64,000 bases of DNA from Pectobacterium colocasium (GTDB lineage: Bacteria; Pseudomonadota; Gammaproteobacteria; Enterobacterales; Enterobacteriaceae): positions 1,612,001 to 1,676,000 of the forward strand of contig NZ_CP084032.1 in assembly GCF_020181655.1 (NCBI RefSeq), in the 5' to 3' direction. Within the stretch, counting starts at the first letter, position 1; every line of letters starts with the position of its first letter. Below the pieces are notes generated by a model. That model made no database searches. It was not told the DNA's origin and was given only the letters and a program-made list of their open reading frames with translations. Below are positions 32,225 to 41,966 of this stretch, one piece after another. The translations under genes and the position numbers were made by a program.

Positions 32225-32240
32225 AGTGGAAGCGATCACA
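32225..32240 (-). promoter_or_regulatory. Candidate CRP site of the lac promoter
   Basis: TGTGA-TCGCTT-CCACT on the minus strand; the first half is consensus, the second matches 3 of 5. Its centre is about 70 bp before the expected transcription start, an acceptable place for CRP activation. Confidence 0.5.
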
Positions 32241-32389
32241 AAGATCGTTTGTAAGAACAATGAGAGAACATTGACTTTGGAAAGCGCGACGCAATAAATC
32301 AACAAAGAATGATAAATAACTTATTGTTTATCATCTTATTTTGTTAGGGTTTTGCATCGACAGTGAAAAAGGATCTGTTGTGTAAAGGA

Positions 32390-33466
32390 TTACAGCCTTT
32401 GGAGCTGGCGTGTAATGTCCAACAGATTTTGGGTGAGTTCTTGCAGGGAGGCATGTGTAGATGAATACACCGCGGTGCTATGGCGGACGATTAGTTCCGT
32501 GGGCAACAGCAGTGATGTACCCTGGGTAGGATCGCGTAGCGCAGTGAGCAAGCGGGTGACGCCTTCTTTACCTAATTGTCTGAAATCCTGACGAATGGTT
32601 GTCAGCGGTGGGGTGTAATACGCACTGTCCTGAGTGTCGTCAAAGCCGATAACTGACATCTGCTCCGGCACGCGCAAGCCATATTCGTGCAGGGCGCGCA
32701 GAACGCCAAGCGCCATTTGATCGTTCGCCACAACAATGGCGGATACGCGCAGAGATTGCCCCAGCAGAGCCAGCGTCTGGTGGTAACCGGAAGCGGCGCT
32801 CCAGTCTCCGTGCAGCACCGAAGCAGGGGAGAGTTGCTGTTTTTCCAGCTCGGCCAGCCAGCCTTCATAGCGCAGGCGGGCGGAAATTGAGGTCATTGGC
32901 CCTGTCAGCAGAGCGATATGTTGGTGCCCCAGTTGCACGAGATGCGTGATAGCCAAGCGTGCGCCGTGATCGGGATCGAACATGACGTTGAGTATGTTGG
33001 TATGCGGATCGGCATCCATAAACAGGGCTGGCGTATCGGCACAGGTCTGGCTAATGTGGGCGACGCCATCTGATGAGAGCGGGACATTGACGATAACACC
33101 ACTGACCCGCTGAGAAAGCAGGTCGTTAACCGCGTTATTGCAGGTGTTAACATCCGGGCTGCTCAGCATGGACATCACGATGTTAATACCTAACTGGCTG
33201 GCGGTGCTCTTGATCGCTGCGGCAATTTGGGAAGGCGCGTGCAGTGAAAGATCGGTGGTAACGAGCCCCAGCGTGGTGATGGTTTTCCCTGCCAGTTGCT
33301 GTGCGACGCGGTTAGGCGTGTAGTTAAGCGCCGCCATTGCCTCTTCTACTTTACTGCGAGTGCGGGATGAAACATGAGGCGCCTGATTCAGCACGCGGGA
33401 AACCGTCTGATAGGAAACCCCTGCGTACTCGGCGACATCGTTTAATGTTATGGGTTTCTGTTTCAT
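32390..33466 (-). CDS. lacI: Lac repressor (LacI)
   Basis: A 358-residue LacI-family repressor. The DNA-binding domain has LNDVAEYAGVSYQTVSRVLNQ; Y19, Q20 and R24 of the recognition helix correspond to Y17, Q18 and R22 of E. coli LacI, consistent with the identical O1 operator. The hinge helix NRVAQQLAGK and the sugar-binding core (APSQIAAAIKS, ALLTGPMTSISARLR, VVANDQMALGVLRAL) follow, and a C-terminal Leu-rich segment (LQELTQNLLDITRQLQRL) suggests tetramerisation as in LacI. It lies directly upstream of lacZ on the same strand, as in E. coli. Confidence 0.95.
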   Translation of the reverse strand: MKQKPITLNDVAEYAGVSYQTVSRVLNQAPHVSSRTRSKVEEAMAALNYTPNRVAQQLAGKTITTLGLVTTDLSLHAPSQIAAAIKSTASQLGINIVMSMLSSPDVNTCNNAVNDLLSQRVSGVIVNVPLSSDGVAHISQTCADTPALFMDADPHTNILNVMFDPDHGARLAITHLVQLGHQHIALLTGPMTSISARLRYEGWLAELEKQQLSPASVLHGDWSAASGYHQTLALLGQSLRVSAIVVANDQMALGVLRALHEYGLRVPEQMSVIGFDDTQDSAYYTPPLTTIRQDFRQLGKEGVTRLLTALRDPTQGTSLLLPTELIVRHSTAVYSSTHASLQELTQNLLDITRQLQRL

Positions 33467-33620
33467 CGTGGCTATTCCGAGCGTGATTCCATGCGTGAAA
33501 GAGCATCATCATAACAAATCGCGTGGGTAATCCGTAATCGGTGTGCGTATTCAGGTGTAATCAACGCAGGCCGAAGAGAAGCTGACGTTTGTAGGCGTTT
33601 TTAGGTGTTTGTAAAAAGTA

Positions 33621-33646
33621 AAACCGGGAGCAAGCGCTCCCGGTTT
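33621..33646 (-). terminator. Terminator of the afu operon
   Basis: Perfect 11-bp stem AAACCGGGAGC/GCTCCCGGTTT with a four-base loop, followed on the minus strand by TTTTACTTTTT, just after the afuC stop. Confidence 0.88.
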
Positions 33647-33668
33647 GTGGTGAATGGCTACCCGCGGT

Positions 33669-34727
33669 TTACTGCTCCGACAACACAAACATACCGTAAG
33701 GGTGGATTTGCAGATAGTAGCTGTCGCCCGGATTCGGCTGAAGCTGGGTCGCGTTAACCTGCAACAGCATCGACTGCCCGTGCCAATCGACCTGCACTTC
33801 GTACTGCGGCCCCATGTAGGCGACCTGTGTAATGGTACAGCGCTGGCTTTCTTCGCCCTGATGGCTGAGCGTAATGGCTTCCGGGCGAATACCGACGGTC
33901 GATTCGCTTAATCCGGCGGCAAAGCCCTGCGGACGCGGAATGAGATAACCGTAGATGTTCACGCTGTCTGCCGTGAAGGTGGCAGGGAAGATATTGGCAT
34001 CCCCCATAAAGCTGGCCATGAAGCGGGAAGCTGGCTGGCGATAGAGCTCCTGCGGTGCGCCCAACTGCATGATTTTGCCTTTGTTCATGACCAGAACCAT
34101 GTCGGATACCGCAAAGGCTTCGCTCTGATCGTGCGTCACATACAGCGAGGTGATATTGAACTGCTGCTGAAGCTCGCGGATTTTCTCACGCATACTGCGG
34201 CGCAGGTTGGCGTCGAGGTTACTCAGCGGCTCATCGAACAGCAGGACTTTAGGTTTAAGGATCAGCGCACGCGCCAGCGCGACACGCTGTTGCTGTCCGC
34301 CGGAAATCTGGTCGACGTAGCGATCTTCAAACCCTTCCAGATCGACCAGCGCCAGCGCTTCTTTTACGCGTTGATTGATTTCCGCTTTCGGGCGACCGAG
34401 CATTTTCAGCCCGTAGCCAATGTTTTCCCCCAGCGACATGTGTGGGAAGAGGGCGTAAGACTGGAACACCATGCAGATATCGCGCTGCTGAATGGAGCGC
34501 TCGGTGACGTCTTCGCCATCGATGAAAATCTGGCCTTCCGTCGGTTTTTCCAAACCGGCAACCGCCCGGAGTACCGTCGTTTTACCGCAGCCAGAGGGCC
34601 CCAGCAGCGTGACCATTTTTCCCTGTGGGATCGCCAGATTCAAATCATCAATGACGGTGTTGTTGCCGAAACGTTTAGTGACGTGCTTCAGTTCAACAAA
34701 GTTTTTTTCAGTATTCAAAGTAATCAC
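33669..34727 (-). CDS. afuC: AfuC-type ABC transporter ATP-binding protein
   Basis: A 352-residue ATPase of the FbpC/AfuC family. Walker [10 protein letters not shown] (about 43-51), Q-loop [10 protein letters not shown], signature [15 protein letters not shown], Walker [13 protein letters not shown] and the H-loop VTHDQSE are followed by a C-terminal regulatory TOBE-like domain. It lies six bases after afuB and completes a three-gene importer. AfuABC was once annotated as ferric transport, but AfuA proteins linked to UhpABC-like regulators bind hexose phosphates; the uhp genes upstream favour that substrate here. Confidence 0.88.
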   Translation of the reverse strand: MITLNTEKNFVELKHVTKRFGNNTVIDDLNLAIPQGKMVTLLGPSGCGKTTVLRAVAGLEKPTEGQIFIDGEDVTERSIQQRDICMVFQSYALFPHMSLGENIGYGLKMLGRPKAEINQRVKEALALVDLEGFEDRYVDQISGGQQQRVALARALILKPKVLLFDEPLSNLDANLRRSMREKIRELQQQFNITSLYVTHDQSEAFAVSDMVLVMNKGKIMQLGAPQELYRQPASRFMASFMGDANIFPATFTADSVNIYGYLIPRPQGFAAGLSESTVGIRPEAITLSHQGEESQRCTITQVAYMGPQYEVQVDWHGQSMLLQVNATQLQPNPGDSYYLQIHPYGMFVLSEQ

Positions 34728-34732
34728 TCCGC

Positions 34733-36811
34733 TTAGTCACTATTCTTGGCTTTTGAGCGGGAAACCCGCGCTTCACCGACCAGATAATCGAACAGGAAAA
34801 TAATGGCCAGCATGACCACAATCAGGATGGAACCGTAGGCAATCGCCATACCGTATTCACCGTCTTCCACGCGGTTAAGGATGTAAGATGTGGCGACGCG
34901 GGTGTCTGGCGTAACCAGGAAGATAATGGCGCTGACGGTGGTAATAGCGCGCACGAAGCTGTAAATCAGCGCAGATAAAATGGCCGGACGCAGCAGTGGA
35001 AGCAGAATATAGAACACCGTGCGCATCGAACCCGCGCGCAGACTGAGCGACGCCTCATCGAGCGATTTATCCAACTGCCCCAGCCCGGCAATACCCGCGC
35101 GGATACCGACTGGCACGTTACGCATCACCATCGACATGATGACGATCACTGCTGTTCCCGTTAAGTAAACCGGCGCGCTGTTAAAGGCCAGGATATAAGA
35201 CACGCCAGCAACGGTGCCCGGTACCGCAAAGCACAACATGGTGGTGAACTCGATGGCTTTCTTGCCGTAGAACTGTTGGCGCACCACGATGTAGGCGATA
35301 AGCAGCCCGAACAGTGCCGTAATCGGCGCGGCGATGCCCGCGAACAACAGCGTATCCAGCAGGGAAGGCCAGGCGCCGTCGCTAAAGCCTTGACCGAATA
35401 GCTTGCTGAAGTTGTCCAGCGTCAGGGTGTAATCCACGCCCCAGTTAACGGTAAAGCTGCCGTAGAAAATGCTGCCGTACAGCAAGACGTTAAAGGCAAT
35501 CCAGACATAGAGCAGGATGCTGACGATCCACACCAGCGAAACGGGCAGCGGCTGCACATCACCCCGGTAGGATTTACCGGAAATCGTGACGTAGGAGCGT
35601 TTACCGATCCACAGATATTGCACGCAGAACACCGCCAGTGAGAACAGCAGCAGGATAACGCCAAGCGTACTGGCTGACTGATAGTCCAACTGCGCACCGG
35701 TGATGTAGAAGTAAATCTGGGTGGCGAGTACGTCGAAGTTACCGCCTAACACCAGCGGGTTACTGAAGTCGGCCAGCGACTGGACGATCACAATCAGGAA
35801 CGAGTTGGCAAGCGCGGGTTTCAGCAGCGGCAGGAAAACCCGCTGAAAGGTTTGATAGCGGTTGGCACGCAGGGTGTACGACGCTTCTTCCAGCGACGGA
35901 TGAATGGTCTTCATCGCGCCTTCCAGAATCATAAACGACATGGGCGTGAAGGCGAGCACCTGCGCCAGCCAGATGCCGGTAAAACCGTACAGCCAGTTGG
36001 TGTTCGTCAGCCCGAACCAATCCACCATCAGCTCGGTCACATAACCGGAGCGGCCCATCATCAGCGTTACACCTAACCCGACGACAAACGGCGGCGTAAC
36101 GATAGGCAGAATTGAGAAAATGCGGCCGATAATCGCGGAGCGGCGGGCGATGCGCGAGGTGTAGATTGCCAACACCATACCGAAGAAGGTACAGCCGATA
36201 CCGACGGCAACCGATAGCAGGAATGAGTTCCAGATCACCCGTAAAATGTGTGTCTGACCCAGAATCTGCATAAATGCCAGCGGCGCGAATTCACCGCTGT
36301 CGTTGGTGAACATGGGAATAAAAATGGCGATGCTGGGGTAAAGAATAAACACGCCAATCAGCGCGATGATGCTGATGAGCGAGCCGATGACGAAGCGATC
36401 GCCACCCAGCCAGTCAAGCCTGGAGAGCGCCAGCGTAATAATCGCACTCAGTGCGACAAATAGTGCGATCGTGCCATAGCCCATTCCGCGCCCTTCAACC
36501 GTGGCACTGATGACCACGAAAAGCGCACAGAACAATGCATAAGCTGCATCAAAACGGTGGCGGCCACGCTGTTCCCGACCGGGCGTAAACAGCGGACGCG
36601 CCAGCAACCCTAATGGGAGCAGGAACCAAAGCAGGCTGATATTCAGGCTTGACCAGCTGTAGGCTGCCAGCAGTTCATCGCGTGAGGCATCCAGCAGGCC
36701 GTAATCCAGACTCCACGCTGGCAGCAGCAAGAAAGTTGCTGCAATCAGCGCCAGCCACAGGAATATAGGATCCCGCTTAGGCGTCGGTGAAAGCGTTCGT
36801 GTGTGTGACAT
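34733..36811 (-). CDS. afuB: AfuB-type ABC transporter permease (fused halves)
   Basis: A 692-residue inner-membrane protein with many hydrophobic segments. Two EAA-type coupling loops are visible: [21 protein letters not shown] and [21 protein letters not shown] cores, showing two fused permease units. An extra hydrophobic N-terminal region of about 150 residues accounts for the length, as in AfuB. It is followed by afuC. Expected cargo is a sugar phosphate by context. A 196-bp spacer with a hairpin separates it from afuA. Confidence 0.88.
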   Translation of the reverse strand: MSHTRTLSPTPKRDPIFLWLALIAATFLLLPAWSLDYGLLDASRDELLAAYSWSSLNISLLWFLLPLGLLARPLFTPGREQRGRHRFDAAYALFCALFVVISATVEGRGMGYGTIALFVALSAIITLALSRLDWLGGDRFVIGSLISIIALIGVFILYPSIAIFIPMFTNDSGEFAPLAFMQILGQTHILRVIWNSFLLSVAVGIGCTFFGMVLAIYTSRIARRSAIIGRIFSILPIVTPPFVVGLGVTLMMGRSGYVTELMVDWFGLTNTNWLYGFTGIWLAQVLAFTPMSFMILEGAMKTIHPSLEEASYTLRANRYQTFQRVFLPLLKPALANSFLIVIVQSLADFSNPLVLGGNFDVLATQIYFYITGAQLDYQSASTLGVILLLFSLAVFCVQYLWIGKRSYVTISGKSYRGDVQPLPVSLVWIVSILLYVWIAFNVLLYGSIFYGSFTVNWGVDYTLTLDNFSKLFGQGFSDGAWPSLLDTLLFAGIAAPITALFGLLIAYIVVRQQFYGKKAIEFTTMLCFAVPGTVAGVSYILAFNSAPVYLTGTAVIVIMSMVMRNVPVGIRAGIAGLGQLDKSLDEASLSLRAGSMRTVFYILLPLLRPAILSALIYSFVRAITTVSAIIFLVTPDTRVATSYILNRVEDGEYGMAIAYGSILIVVMLAIIFLFDYLVGEARVSRSKAKNSD

Positions 36812-36910
36812 AAGGTTCCCTGGTGCTTTATAGCGTTGTTTTATAAGATTGAATCGTCACAGGTATTGGTTGGTGAATAATATTGAGTAATGGTTAATCA
36901 GCGATGCTGA

Positions 36911-36954
36911 GAACACGGCGTTAAGCGAAATACGAGCAAGCTGCCGCCGTGTTC
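36911..36954. repeat. Hairpin between afuA and afuB
   Basis: Perfect 10-bp inverted repeat GAACACGGCG/CGCCGTGTTC with a 24-base loop. On the minus strand it lacks a T-run. It could stabilise the afuA message, giving more binding protein than permease, as is usual for ABC importers. Confidence 0.55.
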
Positions 36955-37007
36955 CCGTTGTTTTTGTCATCAATAAAGGTCAATGAATCAAAGGTAATGC
37001 GTCGAGA

Positions 37008-38042
37008 TTATTGGCCCATTTTGACTTCGTTAACCCACTTGGAAATCAGCTCTTTACGCACGTCTGCCGCGCCGTATTTGTCCATGTCGTAGTTGATCAG
37101 TTTCAGATCCTGCAATTTCAGCGACAGTGGGGACGCCTCGGCGGTGGTGTTAGTCAGAATCTGGTAGGACTGTCCTTTCTTCCAGGAGAGTTCCTGTGCT
37201 TCTTTCGACAGCGCCCAGTCAACGAACAGCTTGGCGTTATCCATATTGCGTGCGCCTTTCAGGATACTGACGCCGCCAATTTCATAGCCGGTGCCTTCAC
37301 AGGGGGAGATCAGCGTCAGCGGTGCGCCTTTCTCTTTTTCCAGTGAATAGTCGTGCAGGAAGCCGATGCCGATAGCGGTTTCACCACGCGCGGCGTTACG
37401 TGCCGGGGCAATACCGGATTTGGTGTACTGCGACACGTTGGTATTCAGTTTTTTCAGGTAATCAAAGGCCTGATCCTGCCCCCAAAGCTGGGAGAAGGTC
37501 GCCAGTGCGGTATAGGCTGTACCGGAGCTTTGTGGATCGGCAATCTGGATTTCGCCTTTGTAGACCGGGTTGGTCAGATCTTTCCAGCACTGTGGAACCG
37601 GCAGATTTTTCTCTTTCAGGCGATCGGTGTTGACGCCAAAGCCGAGGATGCCGACGTAAACGGCAGATGAGTAGTTGCCTTTACGTTTAGCGGGATCGCG
37701 GAATTGCGGCATGATCTGATCGAGGTTTTTAGACTGATAGGGCTCCAGCAGATCCATTTCGCCAGCCTGAGATTGTGGATCCAGCGTGCCGCCGTACCAG
37801 ACGTCAGCCTGCGGGTTTTTCTTCTCTGCATCGACTTTCGCCAGCGTGCTGCCGGAACCGTTGCGGATAAAGGAGGTTTTAACATTGTGTTTTTCACCGA
37901 AGGCCTTGGCTTCTTCCTCGCAGAAGGCGTTGGTGGCGCTACAGTAAATGACTAAGCGCCCTTCGGCACGTGCGGTGCTGGTGGTAACGGCAGCAACGGT
38001 CAGTCCAGCGGCGATGAGGGTAGTTAAGGTACTTAGTTTCAT
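37008..38042 (-). CDS. afuA: AfuA-type periplasmic binding protein
   Basis: A 344-residue periplasmic binding protein with a signal peptide (LTTLIAAGLTVAAVTTSTARA, cleaved near residue 26). The mature N-terminus EGRLVIYCSATNAFCEEEAKAF contains two close cysteines, and the body has NGSGSTLAKVDAEKKNPQADVWYGG and WALSKEAQELSWKKGQSYQ, as in AfuA-like proteins. In Actinobacillus and related bacteria AfuA binds glucose-6-phosphate and similar sugars (established knowledge). Here it follows uhpC by 40 bp, which supports a hexose-phosphate ligand over iron. Confidence 0.88.
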   Translation of the reverse strand: MKLSTLTTLIAAGLTVAAVTTSTARAEGRLVIYCSATNAFCEEEAKAFGEKHNVKTSFIRNGSGSTLAKVDAEKKNPQADVWYGGTLDPQSQAGEMDLLEPYQSKNLDQIMPQFRDPAKRKGNYSSAVYVGILGFGVNTDRLKEKNLPVPQCWKDLTNPVYKGEIQIADPQSSGTAYTALATFSQLWGQDQAFDYLKKLNTNVSQYTKSGIAPARNAARGETAIGIGFLHDYSLEKEKGAPLTLISPCEGTGYEIGGVSILKGARNMDNAKLFVDWALSKEAQELSWKKGQSYQILTNTTAEASPLSLKLQDLKLINYDMDKYGAADVRKELISKWVNEVKMGQ

Positions 38043-38081
38043 GATGTTTTCCTTCTCTTATCTAGTTATGGATGGTTATCG

Positions 38082-39419
38082 CTATTTTGATGTCATCAAA
38101 CGTTCCCGGCGGCTGACACCTGCCATCAGCAGCGGCATCAATAGCAGTCCGATGCAGGCTGAAGCCAACGCCAGCAGAGTAAAAAATCCCGACCATCCGT
38201 AGTGTTGCAGCACCTGTGCCAGCGGCCAGCCCGCCAGCGCCGCCCCCAGATAGGCAAACAACGCCAGAAAACCTGTCACCGTACCTGCGGCATCCTTATG
38301 GCTGTATTCCGTCGCAGCCAGACCGATCAACATCTGTGGTCCAAAAACAAAAAAACCGATACTGAAGAAACAGGCTGCGAGCAGTGAATAGTGGTGAATC
38401 GGTGCCAGCCACAGCGCAGTCATGGTTAAAAACAGCCCGAGGGCAAACAGCAAAATCATCGGTGCGCGCTGACCACGGAACAGCAGGTCTGACCCCCAAC
38501 CGGCAAACAGCGCTCCCAGCAATCCACCCAGTTCAAACAGCGACAGCGTGGCGTTCGCGCTCAGCAGGTTGAAACCGTGGCTCTCCGACAGCCAAATGTT
38601 CCCCCAGTCATTCAGTGCAATGCGAATCAGGTACACCAGAATGTAGGAGAACCCGAGCAGCCAGATGGTGCGGTTACGCAGAATCGCATCGCGCAGAATC
38701 TGGCGCATCGGCATCGGCGGGCTCTGCTGCTCCTGACGAATCTCCAACGCATCGCGTCGCCACTGGCCTACACTCGGTAATCCCTGTTGCTGGGGCTTGT
38801 CGCACAGTTGCCAACACAACCACAGGCCAATCACTATGCCGATGATGCCCGGCACCAGCAGCGCAGCCTGCCATCCCCATTCGGAGGCCAGATAGCCCGC
38901 GAGCAGGGGAACCGCCGCACCGCCAATATTGATTGACGTATTCCAGCATCCCCACCAGAGACCACGCTCATTGCGCGAATACCAACTGCTCAGCAGTCTG
39001 GCGCAAGGGGGCCAACCCCAGCCTTGAAAGAACCCGTTCAGCGCCCAGACAATCAGTAACCCTGTGAGCGACTGGCAGTACATGAACAGAATGTTCAGCA
39101 CCCCGGTAATCATCAGCCCGACGCCCATAAACCAGCGCACCTGGCTGCGATCGCACACGATGCCGGAAATAAACTTGGACGCGCCGTAGCAGAGATAAAA
39201 CAGCGTTCCCAGCAGGCCGATATCGCCTTTGCTTAACCCTAATTCCAACTGCATCACTGGCATGACGAAGTTGATGCTTTTGCGCGTCAGGTAAAACGTG
39301 GCGTACCCGATGACCATGGAAATCAGCAACCGCGGCCGCCAGTAGCGATAGCGCTGGCTGATCTGTGTTGGTGAAAGCTGTCCCGTTGAAACCTGTCCCG
39401 TAAACATGGGTGCCTGCAT
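38082..39419 (-). CDS. uhpC: UhpC-type sugar phosphate sensor (MFS)
   Basis: A 445-residue membrane protein with twelve segments of the organophosphate:phosphate antiporter family. It follows E. coli UhpC closely: RYRYWRPRLLISMVIGYATFY, FFQGWGWPPCARLLSSWYSR, FGPQMLIGLAATEYSHKDAAGT. UhpC proteins act as receptors for external glucose-6-phosphate that stimulate UhpB. It is placed between uhpB and afuA on the same strand. A transporter function of its own cannot be excluded. Confidence 0.88.
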   Translation of the reverse strand: MQAPMFTGQVSTGQLSPTQISQRYRYWRPRLLISMVIGYATFYLTRKSINFVMPVMQLELGLSKGDIGLLGTLFYLCYGASKFISGIVCDRSQVRWFMGVGLMITGVLNILFMYCQSLTGLLIVWALNGFFQGWGWPPCARLLSSWYSRNERGLWWGCWNTSINIGGAAVPLLAGYLASEWGWQAALLVPGIIGIVIGLWLCWQLCDKPQQQGLPSVGQWRRDALEIRQEQQSPPMPMRQILRDAILRNRTIWLLGFSYILVYLIRIALNDWGNIWLSESHGFNLLSANATLSLFELGGLLGALFAGWGSDLLFRGQRAPMILLFALGLFLTMTALWLAPIHHYSLLAACFFSIGFFVFGPQMLIGLAATEYSHKDAAGTVTGFLALFAYLGAALAGWPLAQVLQHYGWSGFFTLLALASACIGLLLMPLLMAGVSRRERLMTSK

Positions 39420-39508
39420 GGGGTTCTCCGTCGCGTTGAGAGAAGAGTAGGGGGATGCGAATTAAAAAGGATGAGACAAGGTTTTAGGTAACTAGGAATA
39501 ATTCTTAG

Positions 39509-41086
39509 CTAATCGTCTTTTTGTTTAAATTTTGTGGGCAGGTTAACAATTATGTGTGTGCCGTGCGGTGTGGTGGATTCACTGCTGGTCGCGGTCTTCA
39601 CCAGCCAGTGACCGCCCAGTGCCTGAACGCGTTCCTCGATGCCCCGCAGGCCGAAGCCGCCGCTCGAAGGTTTTTTCTTGTCTTTTTGTGCAATGCCCAC
39701 GCCATTATCAATGACGTCAAGCGTAATCAGGTTATCCTGCTGAGAAAGCCGAACCGTAATCTGCGTGGCGCTGGCGTGTTTATTGATGTTATTCAGCAGT
39801 TCCTGCACCAGTCGGTAAAGGGTGAAAACTACCACGTCATCGTTCGGGGGCGTGGGAAGCTGATAATCCAGCTGAAACTGGATGCCGCGTGCGGTGAAGG
39901 CGAATTCATCCGCCAGATGATGCAACGCTTTATCCAGCACCATCTCATCCAGCACCGGCGGGCGCAGCTGGCGCAGAAGCTGGCGCGTGGTGTGGTGGAT
40001 GCGTCGCGACAGCTCGCTGATTTGTCCGGCAGCATGCTGGGCGGCCTCGGCTGGCGCGCTGTGTTTTACCAGCATGGCCTGAATCTGAATGGCGGTGATA
40101 TTTTGGCCGATGTCATCGTGCAGCTCGCGTGCGATGTCTTTGCGCACGGCCTCTTCGGTATGGATGATGCGCTCCATGAGCCGCCGCCGGGTTTTCAGCT
40201 CCTGTTCCAACTGCTGACGGTAGCGCTGAAGCCGCTGTGCCAGCTGTTGCTGGCGGCTGATGGCGATCCCCAGCCCAATACCGAGCAATGCCTGCGTGGA
40301 CAGGAATAGCTCCAGCTCGCGCAAATCGTCGAATGCACCGCTTACCTGGCGGGTGACGGCAATCATCAGACTGCCGAGTACGGCGGAGAGCACGCCACCT
40401 TGCCAGCCGAATTTATACGCCATCACCACGTTGGGCAGAAAAACGAAGATCAGCAGCAGTCGCTCCATCTCCGGAGTGAACGCCATTTGCAGGCAAACGC
40501 CGATCGAAAAAAACAGCGAGCACCAAATCAGCAGCGAAGTACGCAACGGCGGATCGGGGATCTCCTGCGCCAGCAGGGTCTGCAAGTGTTGCTGCTTGAT
40601 GTATTCGTACAGCAGATAGATGAACGGAATCAGCAGGACGCCGCCGGTAAACGTGGCCAGCAGCGTCTGCGTCAGCTGCGAATGCAACCAGGGGCCAATC
40701 GAGATGCCGTGCAGAATCGTGTTGAGCGACAGCGCCGCTAGCAACAGCAAGAGGCGTTGCCAATAAAGCGTGTAGCGATGCCAGATTTTATGCGTGATGA
40801 TGGCCGGAATCAGGCTGAGGAACGGGGAAAGCAGTAGCAGCGAACGCGTCATGAGCTGTTCGCTGATAAGCCAGCTCTGGATAGCAATTTCCGAGAGTAG
40901 CAAGGTCGGCCAGTATTTGCGCGGCAGCAAAATCATCAGCGCCAGCCGTAGCCCTTGCGGTAACAGTAGCAGTGCCTGTTGGCCGTTGTTGCTCAAATAG
41001 AAACTGATGGTCCACAGCGCCAGCCAGGTCAGACTGTAGAAAAAGGCCAGAAACAGCGTCATACCGACGACGTGCAGGCGGCGCAT
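39509..41086 (-). CDS. uhpB: UhpB-type sensor histidine kinase
   Basis: A 525-residue histidine kinase. The N-terminal half (to about 290) is a MASE1-like membrane domain with around eight hydrophobic segments; the C-terminal half has the phosphoacceptor histidine in DIARELHDDIGQNITAIQ, the N-box ELLNNINKHASA and the G-boxes DNGVGI and GFGLRGIEERV, the HisKA_3 (NarX/UhpB) class. It lies three bases after uhpA, and with uhpC downstream forms a three-part sugar-phosphate sensing system expected to control afuABC. Confidence 0.9.
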   Translation of the reverse strand: MRRLHVVGMTLFLAFFYSLTWLALWTISFYLSNNGQQALLLLPQGLRLALMILLPRKYWPTLLLSEIAIQSWLISEQLMTRSLLLLSPFLSLIPAIITHKIWHRYTLYWQRLLLLLAALSLNTILHGISIGPWLHSQLTQTLLATFTGGVLLIPFIYLLYEYIKQQHLQTLLAQEIPDPPLRTSLLIWCSLFFSIGVCLQMAFTPEMERLLLIFVFLPNVVMAYKFGWQGGVLSAVLGSLMIAVTRQVSGAFDDLRELELFLSTQALLGIGLGIAISRQQQLAQRLQRYRQQLEQELKTRRRLMERIIHTEEAVRKDIARELHDDIGQNITAIQIQAMLVKHSAPAEAAQHAAGQISELSRRIHHTTRQLLRQLRPPVLDEMVLDKALHHLADEFAFTARGIQFQLDYQLPTPPNDDVVVFTLYRLVQELLNNINKHASATQITVRLSQQDNLITLDVIDNGVGIAQKDKKKPSSGGFGLRGIEERVQALGGHWLVKTATSSESTTPHGTHIIVNLPTKFKQKDD

Positions 41087-41089
41087 GGT

Positions 41090-41719
41090 TTATTTCCCGG
41101 CCAGCAATTGATGCTGTAGTGCAAAGTGCACCAGTTCAACCGTGGATTCACACTGCAATTTGCTGAGAATATTGGCGCGGTGCACGTGAACGGTTTTATG
41201 GCTGAGTTCGAGCTGTTCAGCGATGCTTTTCACACTAATCCCGTTGATCAGCAGGCTGAATATTTCCCGCTCGCGTGGAGTCAGTGCCAGCAGTTCCTTC
41301 GGTGGCTGCTGCTGGTGGCGGATGGCGTGCAGGGCATCCGCGCAGAGGTAAATACCGCCGCTACTGACCACGCGAACCGCCTGTACTAACTCTTCCGGGC
41401 CGCAGCGCTTTGTGAGATAGCCGCCCGCGCCCGCGTCCAGCGCGCTTTGTACAAATGCGGTGGTATCGTAAATGCTCAGAATAATGGCGCGAAACTGAGG
41501 ACGCTGCTGACGCAGGCGGGTTAATAACGACAGGCCGCTTTCATCCGGCATGGCGATATCAATCACGGCAACGTCAATCGGCTGTTTGAGTAGATGCGGC
41601 CACGCCTGTGCCGCCGAGGCATATTGTCCAACGACCTGAATGTCATTCTCTAATGCCAGAAGCTGTGCAAAGCCAGACCGTACAACGATGTGATCGTCAA
41701 CCAAAGCCACATTAATCAT
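41090..41719 (-). CDS. uhpA: UhpA-type response regulator
   Basis: A 209-residue response regulator of the NarL/FixJ class. The receiver domain begins MINVALVDDHIVVRSGFAQLL, with acidic pocket D8/D9 and phosphoacceptor D54 in VAVIDIAMPDESG. The LuxR-type DNA-binding domain is at the C-terminus (LTPREREIFSLLINGISVKSIAEQL core, HKTVHVHRANI). The frame continues upstream to 41773, but 41719 gives the UhpA N-terminus. It is the first gene of the unit and probably activates the afu and uhp genes. Confidence 0.9.
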   Translation of the reverse strand: MINVALVDDHIVVRSGFAQLLALENDIQVVGQYASAAQAWPHLLKQPIDVAVIDIAMPDESGLSLLTRLRQQRPQFRAIILSIYDTTAFVQSALDAGAGGYLTKRCGPEELVQAVRVVSSGGIYLCADALHAIRHQQQPPKELLALTPREREIFSLLINGISVKSIAEQLELSHKTVHVHRANILSKLQCESTVELVHFALQHQLLAGK

Positions 41720-41966
41720 GGTTTCGCCGTGTAAATCCAAAGTCATCAAAGTGTCATAATGCGGGGGAATCAAGAGGTGAGCAATAGCAGATAAGTAAAA
41801 TGGAATCGGCTTAACACATTCACCATATGCATTGACCGAATGATGAAAGGCATATTGATAGAACGCGGAGTTATTTGACTCGCTTAATCGAGGGACATAC
41901 TGTTTTTTTTCTTTAAATCAATATATTGAGAAATCAATGTATTTACGATATCAGGGAATCAGAGTG

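Noticed and set aside
40400..40741. 113-codon plus-strand frame inside uhpB
   Set aside because: Shadow of a GC-biased minus-strand gene that encodes a complete histidine kinase.
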